NCBI GenBank assembly: GCA_913031125.1
Contig: CAJWFK010000007.1
Location: 34,094-98,093 of the forward strand
Direction of reading: 5' to 3'
Origin: an uncultured Woeseia sp.
GTDB lineage: Bacteria > Pseudomonadota > Gammaproteobacteria > Steroidobacterales > Woeseiaceae
Length of the DNA: 64,000 nucleotides
This document shows, in pieces, positions 43,499 through 53,139 of this stretch (within the stretch, counting starts at the first letter, position 1; each line of letters begins with the position of its first letter). Under the pieces are notes generated by a model, which made no database searches, was not told where the DNA came from, and worked only from the letters and a program-made list of their open reading frames with translations. The position numbers and the translations under genes were made by a program.

Positions 43499-45868
43499 CT
43501 AAACCGTTTCTCCAGCTAAGAAAAGCCAGGTTTCGACGACACTATCTGGATTTAAAGACATACTCTGGATGCCTTCATTTACTAACCATTTTGCGAGATC
43601 CGGGTGGTCAGAAGGGCCTTGTCCGCAAATACCGACGTACTTGTCCTTAGCAACACAGGCTGTGATTGTCATCGACAGTAGCGCTAGGACTGCTTCATCG
43701 CGTTCATCAAATATATCTGCTACCAAAGCTGAATCTCTATCTAACCCAAGTGCGAGTTGGGTCATATCATTGGAACCAATTGACATGCCATCAAAATATT
43801 CAAGATATTGATCAGCGAGTAGGGCGTTGGTCGGCAACTCTGACATCATTATGATAGACAATTCCTCCTTACCTCGCTCCAGCCCATTTTCAGCCATAAT
43901 TTCTATAACCTCTTTGGCTTGATCCACAGTTCGTACGAAGGGAACCATTACTTGCACATTTTTGAAGCCCATTGCATTACGAACTTTTTTTAATGCTTCA
44001 CATTCTAGGTCGAAGCACTGACGGAAACTTTTGTCAGTGTAACGTCCAGCACCACGGAAACCGAGCATAGGATTTTCTTCGTCGGGTTCATAAATATCGC
44101 CCCCAATAAGGTTCGCATATTCATTAGATTTAAAATCGGACAGTCTTACAATTACGGGCTTCGGTGAAAATGCAGCAGCAATAGTGCCAATCCCTTCAGC
44201 CAGTTTATCGACAAAAAATTGTACTGGATCATCATATCCAGCTATTTGGTCGTTAACAGCATTTTGTGTTTTGCTGTCAAGACTCTCATATTCAAGTAAA
44301 GCATTCGGGTGGACACCAATCATGCGATTAATAATAAACTCCAGTCTAGCGAGTCCTACCCCATGATTTGGTATGTTTGCGAAGTCAAAAGCACGGTCTG
44401 GATTGCCAACGTTCATCATTATTTTTACTGGAATCTCCGGTAAGGTATTCAACTCTATATGCGATTCCTCAAACTTCAGTTCTCCAGCATAAACATAACC
44501 TTCGTCACCTTCGGCGCAACTCACGGTGACCTTTGCTCCATCTATAATTACTTCGGTAGCATCCCCGCAGCCAACGACTGCGGGGATGCCCATTTCCCTT
44601 GCGATGATTGCTGCATGACAGGTCCTTCCTCCCCGATTAGTGACGATTGCAGAAGCACGTTTCATCACTGGTTCCCAATCAGGATCAGTCATGTCAGAGA
44701 CCAGGACATCTCCGGATTGGATACGCGACATTTCACTAACATTATTTATAATCTTTGCGGTACCTTGCCCTATTTTGTGACCAATACTTCTACCTGTTGA
44801 AAGGACACTTGACGTTTCTTTTAGCTGAAATCGATCAATTGTGTTTCCTCTGCGGCTTTGGACAGTTTCAGGACGAGCTTGCAGAATGTATAACTGTCCG
44901 TCGGCCCCATCCTTTGCCCACTCAATATCCATGGGTCGCCCATAATGTTCCTCAATCGTCACTGCCGTTTTTGCGAGCGTAATGATGTCGTCATCGATTA
45001 ACGAAAAACGTAGGCTTTCAGTTTCTTCCACATCAACTGTTTTTATTGTTTTTCCAACATTAGAGTCATCGCTATAGACCATCTTGGTAAGTTTACTACC
45101 AAGGTTTTTACGCAAAATCGGATCGTTCCCATTTTTTAATGCGGGTTTGTAAATATAAAATTCATCGGGGTTTACAGAACCTTGCACGACAGCTTCACCA
45201 AGTCCATACGCAGACGTTATAAACACGGCATCGCGAAACCCTGTTTCTGTATCAAGTGTAAACGCCACACCGGCTGAGCCAATGTCACTTCGAATCATAT
45301 GTTGGATGCCAACGGACAGGGACACTTCGGAGTGCTCGTACCCTTGATGAGCGCGATAGGCAATTGCTCTATCGTTGAACAAGGATTTAAAAACTTGTTG
45401 GATCGCGTCATATAGACAGCCCAGACCACGTATATTCAGGAATGTTTCTTGTTGACCGGCAAAAGACGCGTCGGGCAGGTCCTCAGCGGTTGCTGACGAT
45501 CGCACTGCTACTGCAATATCAGTCCCTGCAGCCATTGTGTGCCATGCGTCAGAAATTTCTTTGACAAGGTCTTGCGGTAACTCTGTCGACGCAATCCATT
45601 TACGTATATTTTCCCCAGCAGCAGTTAAAGCTTCAATGTTATCTACATCGAGGTTGTCGAGAACAGCATAAATACGTTGATCCAGGCCATCGGTTTTTAA
45701 AAATTCGTTATATGCCGCTACGGTTATTGCGAAGCCCCCGGGTACATTAACCCCAAGACTAGTTAGATTACTAATCATTTCACCTAGAGAAGCATTTTTG
45801 CCGCCTACGGTCTCGATATCTTGTATACCGACCTGGTCCAAGTTGATGACATATGGGGTCAAAGACAT
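43499..45868 (-). CDS. ppsA: Phosphoenolpyruvate synthase
   Basis: A 789-residue enzyme making PEP from pyruvate and ATP for gluconeogenesis. N-terminal ATP-grasp domain ([34 protein letters not shown]), phosphohistidine in [23 protein letters not shown] (about residue 420), and a C-terminal TIM barrel with [18 protein letters not shown] and CGQGPSDHP. Divergent from its regulator ppsR across about 114 bases, the usual gammaproteobacterial arrangement. Confidence 0.97.
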   Translation of the reverse strand: MSLTPYVINLDQVGIQDIETVGGKNASLGEMISNLTSLGVNVPGGFAITVAAYNEFLKTDGLDQRIYAVLDNLDVDNIEALTAAGENIRKWIASTELPQDLVKEISDAWHTMAAGTDIAVAVRSSATAEDLPDASFAGQQETFLNIRGLGCLYDAIQQVFKSLFNDRAIAYRAHQGYEHSEVSLSVGIQHMIRSDIGSAGVAFTLDTETGFRDAVFITSAYGLGEAVVQGSVNPDEFYIYKPALKNGNDPILRKNLGSKLTKMVYSDDSNVGKTIKTVDVEETESLRFSLIDDDIITLAKTAVTIEEHYGRPMDIEWAKDGADGQLYILQARPETVQSRRGNTIDRFQLKETSSVLSTGRSIGHKIGQGTAKIINNVSEMSRIQSGDVLVSDMTDPDWEPVMKRASAIVTNRGGRTCHAAIIAREMGIPAVVGCGDATEVIIDGAKVTVSCAEGDEGYVYAGELKFEESHIELNTLPEIPVKIMMNVGNPDRAFDFANIPNHGVGLARLEFIINRMIGVHPNALLEYESLDSKTQNAVNDQIAGYDDPVQFFVDKLAEGIGTIAAAFSPKPVIVRLSDFKSNEYANLIGGDIYEPDEENPMLGFRGAGRYTDKSFRQCFDLECEALKKVRNAMGFKNVQVMVPFVRTVDQAKEVIEIMAENGLERGKEELSIIMMSELPTNALLADQYLEYFDGMSIGSNDMTQLALGLDRDSALVADIFDERDEAVLALLSMTITACVAKDKYVGICGQGPSDHPDLAKWLVNEGIQSMSLNPDSVVETWLFLAGETV

Positions 45869-45982
45869 AACTCCCTTGTTTTATTCTCTAGGAAATGGAC
45901 AATCAAATATCACTAACTGCGGCTTTTCTAGCTCAAAGTCCGTAACGATAATATCCAGAATACGAACTGGGGTCTTCCTAAT

Positions 45983-46807
45983 ATGAACGAACGTACCGTC
46001 TTTTTCCTGTCTGACCAGACTGGGGTTACCGCGGAGACACTAGGTCACAGCCTTCTTACTCAATTTGATGGCCAACATTTTCGCAAAGTGACTTTGCCAT
46101 TTATTGATAGTTATGACAAGGCAGTAGAGGCTGTTGATAAGATCAATAGTGCAGCAAAAGAAGATAAATACTCGCCAATTATTTTTTCTACCCTTGTTCA
46201 AGATGAACCTCGCGCTGTTGTCAGAGAGGCCGATGGTCTTTTTCTAGACATCTTTGACGTTTTTCTACAGCCACTTGGAGATGAGCTTCAGCAGACGCCG
46301 ACGCAAGAAGCAGGGCGCGCGCATGGTATGAGCGATGTGGAGAGCTATATGAAGCGTATAGAGGCAACAAACTTTGCTCTGGCAAATGATGATGGTGGAA
46401 TTACTCGTAATTACGAAATGGCTGATGTCATTCTGATAGGTGTTTCCCGATCTGGCAAGACACCAACTTGCCTTTATCTAGCGCTTCAATATGGGGTCTA
46501 TGCGGCAAATTTTCCAATTACAGACGAAGAATTCGATAGCGCAACCTTGCCAGATTTTCTTTTGAAGCAAAAAGAAAAATTGGTTGGCTTAACTATTGAA
46601 CCAAGTCGTTTGCAACAAATTCGAAAAGAGCGACGCGCACTTGGTCGTTACTCGTCAGCGCAGCAAGTGCGCTATGAACTAAGAGAGGCAGGAAAAATAT
46701 TTAAGAAGTACGGTATACCTCAAATTGATACGACTGAGTTCTCTATCGAAGAAATCTCTAGCCGTATACTGAATAGCACCGGTGTTGAAAGACGTGTGCA
46801 TCCTTAA
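45983..46807 (+). CDS. ppsR: PEP synthase regulatory kinase / pyrophosphorylase
   Basis: DUF299 bifunctional regulator of 274 residues that switches PpsA off by ADP-dependent phosphorylation and on by Pi-dependent dephosphorylation. FFLSDQTGVTAETLGHSLLTQF at the N-terminus and the P-loop-like GVSRSGKTPTCLYLALQYGVYAANFP are diagnostic. Neighbouring ppsA supplies its substrate. Confidence 0.96.
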   Translation: MNERTVFFLSDQTGVTAETLGHSLLTQFDGQHFRKVTLPFIDSYDKAVEAVDKINSAAKEDKYSPIIFSTLVQDEPRAVVREADGLFLDIFDVFLQPLGDELQQTPTQEAGRAHGMSDVESYMKRIEATNFALANDDGGITRNYEMADVILIGVSRSGKTPTCLYLALQYGVYAANFPITDEEFDSATLPDFLLKQKEKLVGLTIEPSRLQQIRKERRALGRYSSAQQVRYELREAGKIFKKYGIPQIDTTEFSIEEISSRILNSTGVERRVHP

Positions 46808-46882
46808 TTTGTGATTCGATGGTAGTTGCTAGATAAAAAATAGCGTGGTTTTAAGATTTTCCCGGTATGTTATATTCGGTTG

Positions 46883-47338
46883 ATGTTGCAGGATTTTCAA
46901 TTAGTTCCAGAGACAATTATCAAACCTAAGAGCTTTGCTGGGTTGATAACCTTGTATGAAAGTAATTATTTGCGCCTACTACAGTTAGTGCCGGAACTCC
47001 ATCGACTTGATGGCTACTATTGTTCTAGTGTGGCTGGTGATCTGGATCTGCATCTCGAAATTATAGACCGTTCCCGTTACACAGCTACTCTATCTCTATC
47101 CTATTTCTTTAATGATAACGGGCGCCGAATGGCTGATCCGGATATGCAAGTTCGTGTGTATTTTGATGGTCAGTTGGCAGAGGCGAGTGCGTTCACCGGT
47201 AAGCATAGACATGCGGAATTGCTGCGACTTAGTCACTGCCATCGACATGAACTGGATGAGCGTTGGCGCCGCAATACTGTTCTCAATAAGTGGTTAGATT
47301 ACTTGATTGACCACGGCCATTTGTTGCTCGAAAGATAA
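46883..47338 (+). CDS. DUF1249 (YqiB-like) family protein
   Basis: A 151-residue cytoplasmic protein. SFAGLITLYESNYLRLLQLVPEL, the DLDLHLEIIDRSRYTATLSLSYFF strands, and PDMQVRVYFDGQLAEA are the conserved DUF1249 blocks. ATG at 46883 is used; a TTG one codon upstream is the alternative. Function unknown. Converges on the Prc gene. Confidence 0.9.
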   Translation: MLQDFQLVPETIIKPKSFAGLITLYESNYLRLLQLVPELHRLDGYYCSSVAGDLDLHLEIIDRSRYTATLSLSYFFNDNGRRMADPDMQVRVYFDGQLAEASAFTGKHRHAELLRLSHCHRHELDERWRRNTVLNKWLDYLIDHGHLLLER

Positions 47339-47401
47339 AGACTGCGCTGTAGAACTTCACCAGACCGTACCACTACGGATGGAACGTAAAAGTAGGCTTA
47401 A

Positions 47402-49555
47402 TTAGTTTTTAGTAGCTTCCTTGATATTTGCGTAATCTTTGTTTTGTGCAATTTGCGTTGGTAATGCTTTGACCTCACGCAGTATAGCTAGATCAGTTGC
47501 TATCGCGGCAGCTTGATCTAGGTGAATATCCGGCATTTCGATAGCTTCTAGAGCATCAAATGTATCTACAGGTTCTAATCCTAATGCAGAACGGCGGACA
47601 TTTTCTCGGTCAAGTCGCTTTTGCAAGTTGGCTTCGCGCTCAAAACGACGTTTCTCCATACTTAGGGACACCGTTTTGCGTGCACGTGCTTCCTCAATAT
47701 CACTAATACCCTCGAGCAGATATTGAAAATCTGGATCTTCTCTCGACCTTAATAAGTGGTTAGATACCAGTGAATTAATAGTTGTGTCCAGGGAGTCACC
47801 GGCACGGAATCTTGTGGTACGAATCGTATCCCACGGTAGCGCACTATCACGAACGCTTTCACCAACGACAGTTGCATCTATTGATGAGGGGAGAGTGATA
47901 TCTGGGTTTACACCTCGATGTTGTGTGCTTTCACCAGTTACCCGGTAATATTTCCCGATCGTCAATGTGAGTTGACCCAGGCCTTCGTTATCTGGGCGAC
48001 GGACGTATTGGTCGAGTGAATATAGATTCTGGACAGTCCCTTTGCCAAAGGTTTGCTGACCGATAATCACTCCACGGCGATAGTCTTGAATTGCTGCGGC
48101 GAAGATTTCTGATGCTGATGCACTATAGCGGTTGACTAATACAGTGAGTGGTCCGTTGTATGAGACGCGTGGCACAGGATCCGGATCATCTAGTCGGCTG
48201 ATTCTTCCGTTCGCATTTCTAAGTTGTACGACGGGACCATTGTCGATAAACAAACCAGACAACGCTGTTGCTTCGGTGAGATGACCTCCGCCATTATTGC
48301 GAAGATCGATGATTAGCCCATCGATACCCTTATCTTCAAGCTCACCGATTAGCTGTTTAACATCTTTTGTTGTACTTGAGTAATCTTTATCGCCGGCACT
48401 TAAAGCTTGATAATCACGATAGAAGCTCGGTATTTCAATCACGCCGATTAGCCATTCTCGCCCTTGCTTTTGGATAGGAATAATTTCGCTTTTCGCCGCC
48501 TGCTCCTCTAGTCGGACCTGATTTCTGGTCAAACTTAAGACTTTTTCTTCTGAGCCCGGAAGCGTTCCTGCCGGCAGTATTTGGAGTTTTACTACGGTAT
48601 CTGCGGGGCCGCGAATCAGTTGCACCACGTCATCAAGCCTCCAGCCTATGACATCAACCAAAATGCCATCATCACCTTGTCCTACGGCTGTTATTTTGTC
48701 CTTAGGCTGCAGGCTGCCATCAATAGATGCCGGACCTCCAGGAATGATGTTTATCACCGTTACGTAGTCATCTTCTGTTTGTAAAGACGCACCGATCCCA
48801 AAATAAGAGAGGCTCATTTGAATTCGGTACTCTTCAGAATTACGTGGACTTAAATAATTTGAATGGGGATCTAATGTATGTGCAAAGGCATTCATGAAAG
48901 TTTCGAATACATCATCACTGTTGACCTGGTCCATGCGTTTGATGAATCGTGTATATCGTTTATGGAGCACCTCCCCAATATCGGCCCATTCTTTTTGCGC
49001 TAACGCCAAGTTTAGGGCGTCATTTTTGACGCGTTTTCTCCAAATTTCATCAAGCTCTTGATTTGTCGTTGCCCATGGCAATAGTTCTCGATCAAAGATG
49101 TAGTCTTCGTCAATAGTAAAATCGGGTTCAGTTTCCAGAAGTTCTAGGGCAAACGTAAGCCGTTCGCGGACTCTCGTCCGATATACACTAAACATATCGA
49201 AAATCGGATTCAACGGGTCTGAACGAACCATGTTATCTAGCTTGTATCTGTATTTCTCAAAATTTTCTACATCTGACTGCAGAAGATACATGCGATTGTT
49301 ATCCAAAGCCTTGATGTAACCATCTAGAATATGGGATGAAAGGTCATCATTTACGGTTGCATGCCGGTAATGTGATTTTTGAATAAATTCTGTGACTAGT
49401 TGGCCTACTTCCTCATGTCGTGGCAGCGGTGCCAGTTCATCCGAAGTCGGATTGGCAAAGACTGATAGATTGATTGTTACTATCCCGGCCAGAATAAATG
49501 CAACATTTATGGGACTGCGGGTGCCATTTGCGGCTATTGTCAAAGCATTCTCCAT
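47402..49555 (-). CDS. prc: Carboxy-terminal (tail-specific) protease Prc
   Basis: S41 protease of 717 residues from ATG at 49555; a start at 49612 would put 19 residues before the signal peptide and is less likely. The signal ends near SVFANPTSD, so it acts in the periplasm. PDZ domain (SLSYFGIGASLQ ... VINIIPGGPASIDGSLQPKDKI), catalytic Ser in NRYSASASEIFAAA, and Lys in GQQTFGKGTVQNLY. It trims C-termini of envelope proteins and controls peptidoglycan hydrolases in E. coli. The C-terminal DUF3340-like region is complete. Confidence 0.94.
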   Translation of the reverse strand: MENALTIAANGTRSPINVAFILAGIVTINLSVFANPTSDELAPLPRHEEVGQLVTEFIQKSHYRHATVNDDLSSHILDGYIKALDNNRMYLLQSDVENFEKYRYKLDNMVRSDPLNPIFDMFSVYRTRVRERLTFALELLETEPDFTIDEDYIFDRELLPWATTNQELDEIWRKRVKNDALNLALAQKEWADIGEVLHKRYTRFIKRMDQVNSDDVFETFMNAFAHTLDPHSNYLSPRNSEEYRIQMSLSYFGIGASLQTEDDYVTVINIIPGGPASIDGSLQPKDKITAVGQGDDGILVDVIGWRLDDVVQLIRGPADTVVKLQILPAGTLPGSEEKVLSLTRNQVRLEEQAAKSEIIPIQKQGREWLIGVIEIPSFYRDYQALSAGDKDYSSTTKDVKQLIGELEDKGIDGLIIDLRNNGGGHLTEATALSGLFIDNGPVVQLRNANGRISRLDDPDPVPRVSYNGPLTVLVNRYSASASEIFAAAIQDYRRGVIIGQQTFGKGTVQNLYSLDQYVRRPDNEGLGQLTLTIGKYYRVTGESTQHRGVNPDITLPSSIDATVVGESVRDSALPWDTIRTTRFRAGDSLDTTINSLVSNHLLRSREDPDFQYLLEGISDIEEARARKTVSLSMEKRRFEREANLQKRLDRENVRRSALGLEPVDTFDALEAIEMPDIHLDQAAAIATDLAILREVKALPTQIAQNKDYANIKEATKN

Positions 49556-49727
49556 ACCAGCTTTTAGTGTAAGTTTAATCGAGGTCCGTAAGGCTAGATT
49601 GAACCAGTGCATCGATCAAGGACGAATTTGGCAATTTTAATAAGTTACTTAATTGTTAACAATATGGTGCAGGATCAAGAACAATATACTGTTTGTTCCA
49701 ATTTTATATCAATAGAAATATAACAAA

Positions 49728-49955
49728 TTACGCGGGTAGATCGGGGCGTTTATTATACGGATCCATATCGCATTCTTGATCCGATTCTGTAGTAGTCAAA
49801 TCGAGGATTTTCAGTTCTTTATAGGTGCCCGATTCCTCCTGGCTATTTTTTTTACGAAGAAGCCTGTTTTTACCGGGTCCAATATCTTCGATTTGGCCAC
49901 TTACTTCGGCAGTGAAAAGAGGAGTCTTGTGAGGTTTGGTAATTTTTTTTTTCAT
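49728..49955 (-). CDS. Small hypothetical protein
   Basis: A 75-residue, highly charged protein with a lysine-rich N-terminus (MKKKITKPHKTP) and an acidic C-terminal half ending in DMDPYNKRPDLPA. Composition is protein-like and the tail looks constrained. No ribosome site is visible and the family is not recognised. It may be spurious. Confidence 0.45.
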   Translation of the reverse strand: MKKKITKPHKTPLFTAEVSGQIEDIGPGKNRLLRKKNSQEESGTYKELKILDLTTTESDQECDMDPYNKRPDLPA

Positions 49956-50193
49956 TTTGTGCCAACACTAGTCATGAATCTATTAGGCTAGCTCCTATTG
50001 TTGAACCTAGCAGCAAGCTGCGTGGCCTTAGTAATTTTACCAATGGTTGTTGCCATCCTATTGTGCCCTGTACTCTATAACTGAACATAATGCACTTTTA
50101 TTGAGGTATTTTCTATAAAACTAATGTAATGCTATGTATTTAATTAGTTTATGTAAGTGTAACTATAGCGATTAAGCGATGGCTGAAGGGAAA

Positions 50194-50451
50194 TTATTGG
50201 CTTTGTTTAAATACTCTTAAGATGTGGCGCGTGAGTCTAAGAATCTGCAGGACAATGTAGGGGGAGAGAGTAAGAAACCATATTGTTCCAGTCCCTGTAA
50301 GTAAGTCAGTTAGGATATCAATAAAAAATCCGGAATAACCTCCTTCGCCGTATTCACCAAATACTAAGTCGCCGACTAGATATATCGCAATGGGCAGAAC
50401 AGTTATTCCTACAAGTACTGAGATCAAGAACAGAGTTATTTCTTTCTTCAT
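50194..50451 (-). CDS. Small inner-membrane protein
   Basis: An 85-residue protein with two membrane helices (about 7-30 and 53-75), a short acidic/Gly-rich loop (FGEYGEGGYSG) and a basic tail (RLTRHILRVFKQ). No strong ribosome site. Function and family not recognised. Flanked by about 240 bases without genes on its downstream side; I see nothing there. Confidence 0.6.
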   Translation of the reverse strand: MKKEITLFLISVLVGITVLPIAIYLVGDLVFGEYGEGGYSGFFIDILTDLLTGTGTIWFLTLSPYIVLQILRLTRHILRVFKQSQ

Positions 50452-50536
50452 AGCTGTGAGTATTTAAATCTCATTTTTATTTTGATCGTTCTCGAAGCGG
50501 GTTGGGATCAATGTGCCTTTTGCTGTATATACTGTT

Positions 50537-51220
50537 CTACGTCACATCTTCTGAAATGATGAATTGTTTTAACTGATTGGCCAGGGCATTGCAGGCTTTG
50601 TTTTGGGCACGTGCAATTAACGGAATTGGCACAATTATCGCTGGCAGAAAAGATGTGCCACTGACATCAGCACTCACGGTACCGGTATCTTCGAGTCCAG
50701 TTAGATCCCACACTGATGCTTCGTAGTTAGCATCATTCTGCCACCAGGCAAAACCGAAGCAACCGCCCCCTCCAGGGCCTGCAGCACATGACATACTTCC
50801 TCCACCATCTACTCTATCCGTATCACCATCTAGCCAAACGATGTACCGTACGCCGGCGGACTCGATCTGCTCGGCAACTCGGGGTCTCGCCATCAAAGCC
50901 GGTAAACCTTTGGTTTCTGCTGGAGCCGTGCGTGGCTCAAACCATGGAAACAGTGCATCGACGAATTCTTGGTTTGGAATGACTCGAAGTGCGGATTGTC
51001 CGCGACTTACGGCATCACCGACACATGAAATAAATTTTGCTTCGGTTTGGTTCCCGAGGTGATAGCTTTTGGCCATGATTACGATGCCTTCACCTTCATT
51101 GATACCTGTGCCTCCTTGGCGTACGTTTTCGACTCGCTGAGTTACGCAGGCGCTTAGCAACATAGCGATAATACAAATCATGAATTGACTTGTAATTTTT
51201 GGGTATTTGAATCGATTCAT
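50537..51220 (-). CDS. Orphan lipoprotein with Gly/Cys-rich insert
   Basis: A 227-residue predicted lipoprotein, lipobox LSAC with Cys25. The mature part has a mixed alpha/beta pattern; a Gly/Cys-rich insert SCAAGPGGGGCFGFAWW is notable and could form a disulfide. DVSGTSFLPAIIVPIPLIARAQNKAC near the end resembles domains in lipoproteins that sense or buffer envelope stress, but I cannot assign a family. It follows the 51255-51893 lipoprotein gene by 34 bases. Confidence 0.75.
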   Translation of the reverse strand: MNRFKYPKITSQFMICIIAMLLSACVTQRVENVRQGGTGINEGEGIVIMAKSYHLGNQTEAKFISCVGDAVSRGQSALRVIPNQEFVDALFPWFEPRTAPAETKGLPALMARPRVAEQIESAGVRYIVWLDGDTDRVDGGGSMSCAAGPGGGGCFGFAWWQNDANYEASVWDLTGLEDTGTVSADVSGTSFLPAIIVPIPLIARAQNKACNALANQLKQFIISEDVT

Positions 51221-51254
51221 CTAAGTATTATTGGCTAATGTGGATTGTTCTTTA

Positions 51255-51893
51255 TTATTCAGGTAAAGGGGTGCTAGATTCGGTGCTCCTGGCCGTTCTC
51301 TGTGAGTTAAGGTTTCTAATAGTTGTCGCTTTATTCATTTGCAAGATAATCAGTGCCGCGGCATCTCTCATTGCCAGTTCGGCCGCCCGTTGAAGTGCTG
51401 CATCGTTACCGAAAGTTGCCGTTCGACTTTTACCATAGGCCGCAATAGGCCAATTAGCAACTGTCGAACCTGCGGTGTCGAGGATCTTAATCCTATACCG
51501 GATCCATACAGCAAACTCATCTGTCTGACTTTGACTTGGCACAGAAAATTCGAATGCGTCTATGCTTGGTTCTATTATGGCATCAAGCATAAGTGCATCT
51601 AGGTCGGAGTCTGCATCTATCACCATAAAATCACTGAACATCGAGCTAAAGAGTTGTGTAAATAGCAACCGATTAGATTGCCCTAAATCAATAGACCATT
51701 TCTCTTTGCCGATGATTTGTTCTTCGTGCATGAAATGGTTGAATACTTCCGGGTAACGTGCACCGACTTTCAGCGGTATTTGATCTATCAGCGGTACCGG
51801 TATAGTGGCATTTTCGAGAACCACAGCCGATCCACCTGCACATCCACAAATAAACAAAGTGAGGCAAAAGAGAATTCTGAGTCTGCAATACAT
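51255..51893 (-). CDS. Orphan lipoprotein, LptE/YajG-like
   Basis: A 212-residue lipoprotein with lipobox ICGC (Cys18). The mature part begins with extended strands (VPLIDQIPLKVGARYPEVFNHF), has LFTQLFSSMFSDFMVIDAD and ALMLDAIIEPSIDAFEF, a pattern seen in YajG- or LptE-like outer-membrane lipoproteins with a TolB-N-like domain. The specific role is unknown. First of a two-gene lipoprotein unit. The 245 bases upstream hold no gene that I can support. Confidence 0.78.
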   Translation of the reverse strand: MYCRLRILFCLTLFICGCAGGSAVVLENATIPVPLIDQIPLKVGARYPEVFNHFMHEEQIIGKEKWSIDLGQSNRLLFTQLFSSMFSDFMVIDADSDLDALMLDAIIEPSIDAFEFSVPSQSQTDEFAVWIRYRIKILDTAGSTVANWPIAAYGKSRTATFGNDAALQRAAELAMRDAAALIILQMNKATTIRNLNSQRTARSTESSTPLPE

Positions 51894-52138
51894 TTATTTA
51901 GTTGATTCTAATGTGAGTAAGTCGTTGTGGAATTATCAAGTTATTGAGTATTTCTGCAGAGGTTAAATCTTGCAACATGCCGATATTAGTATGTTAACGG
52001 TTTTAGATCGTAGTGAAAGCTAGTGTAACAGACAGCATTAATTCCAGTACGCTTTCAGTAGATAGTGTTAGCTATGTACTGCTTTAATAAATCGATCAGC
52101 TATCGCCAATAATTGCTTAGAGTTAAACTTTTTTACTA

Positions 52139-53137
52139 TTATTTTAGCCAACTTAGTGGCGCTTCATTCATCAACGCGACTTGTTCTCGGAGACTAAGAA
52201 TATGTTCGTCCCAGTAGCGTCTCGAATTGAACCATGGGAAAGCGATTTGAAACGCGGGATCTTGCCATCGGCGCGCAATCCATGCGGCGTAGTAAGTGAT
52301 GCGTAATCCGCGTAATGCTTCGATCAATTGTAATTCTCGAGCATCAAAATCCCGAAATTCTGTGTAGCCCTTTAATAGGTTTTCAAGTTGCGGTTCTTGC
52401 TCTGTGTGGTCTCCCGAAAGGAACATCCAGAGATCCTGGATGGCCGGTCCGGTGCGAGCATCATCAAGATCTACAATATGCAATTGTTCATTACTTACTA
52501 AAACATTACTGCAATGAAAATCGCCATGGAGCCGGATATTTTGAATATCATCTGCATATTGAAAACGTTGCTCAATCTCACTAAATAAATGATTAGTGAT
52601 TCCCTCATAGACTTCTTCCATTTCGCGAGGAATGAAGTCGTTATTTAGCAAGAATTCGGCTGACCTGACTCCATAATCACTGGGTTCCAGTTGGTCACGG
52701 TATATGAAAGGTTGCTTTTCACCGGTGAGATGTATCCGTCCGATGAGTCGACCAAGTTGGCGCATCAACTTTTTGTTATCTAGGTCGGGTGCTCTACCGC
52801 CCCAGCAGCGTGAAATAGAAACCCGGAAATATCCTGATCGGTGCAATGTGGACCCGTCGACATTAATTGGCGCAACGACCGGAATATCCATTGCGGCAAG
52901 TTCCGCACTAAATTCATGTTCTTCGATGATTTGTTCATCTGACCATCGTCCAGGCCGATAAAATTTGGCAACGACTGGATCATCTGCTTCTATGCCTAGT
53001 TTGTAAACTCTGTTTTCGTAGCTATTTAAGGTCAGCAGGCGTCCATCACAATCAAATCCGAGATTCTCGAGAGTTGAAAGAATTTGCTCGGGCTGCAGAT
53101 TCAGGAATGCTAGTGTTGATTCATCACACTCCTGCAT
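52139..53137 (-). CDS. srkA: Stress-response serine/threonine kinase SrkA (YihE/RdoA)
   Basis: A 332-residue kinase of the APH/choline-kinase fold. LNSYENRVYKLGIE holds the nucleotide lysine region, RLHGDFHCSNVLVSNEQLHIVDLDDARTGP the catalytic loop and metal-binding Asp. Family size is right. In E. coli it protects against stress-induced death. Separated by 2 bases from the upstream dehydrogenase-like gene. Confidence 0.93.
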   Translation of the reverse strand: MQECDESTLAFLNLQPEQILSTLENLGFDCDGRLLTLNSYENRVYKLGIEADDPVVAKFYRPGRWSDEQIIEEHEFSAELAAMDIPVVAPINVDGSTLHRSGYFRVSISRCWGGRAPDLDNKKLMRQLGRLIGRIHLTGEKQPFIYRDQLEPSDYGVRSAEFLLNNDFIPREMEEVYEGITNHLFSEIEQRFQYADDIQNIRLHGDFHCSNVLVSNEQLHIVDLDDARTGPAIQDLWMFLSGDHTEQEPQLENLLKGYTEFRDFDARELQLIEALRGLRITYYAAWIARRWQDPAFQIAFPWFNSRRYWDEHILSLREQVALMNEAPLSWLK

Positions 53138-53139
53138 GA

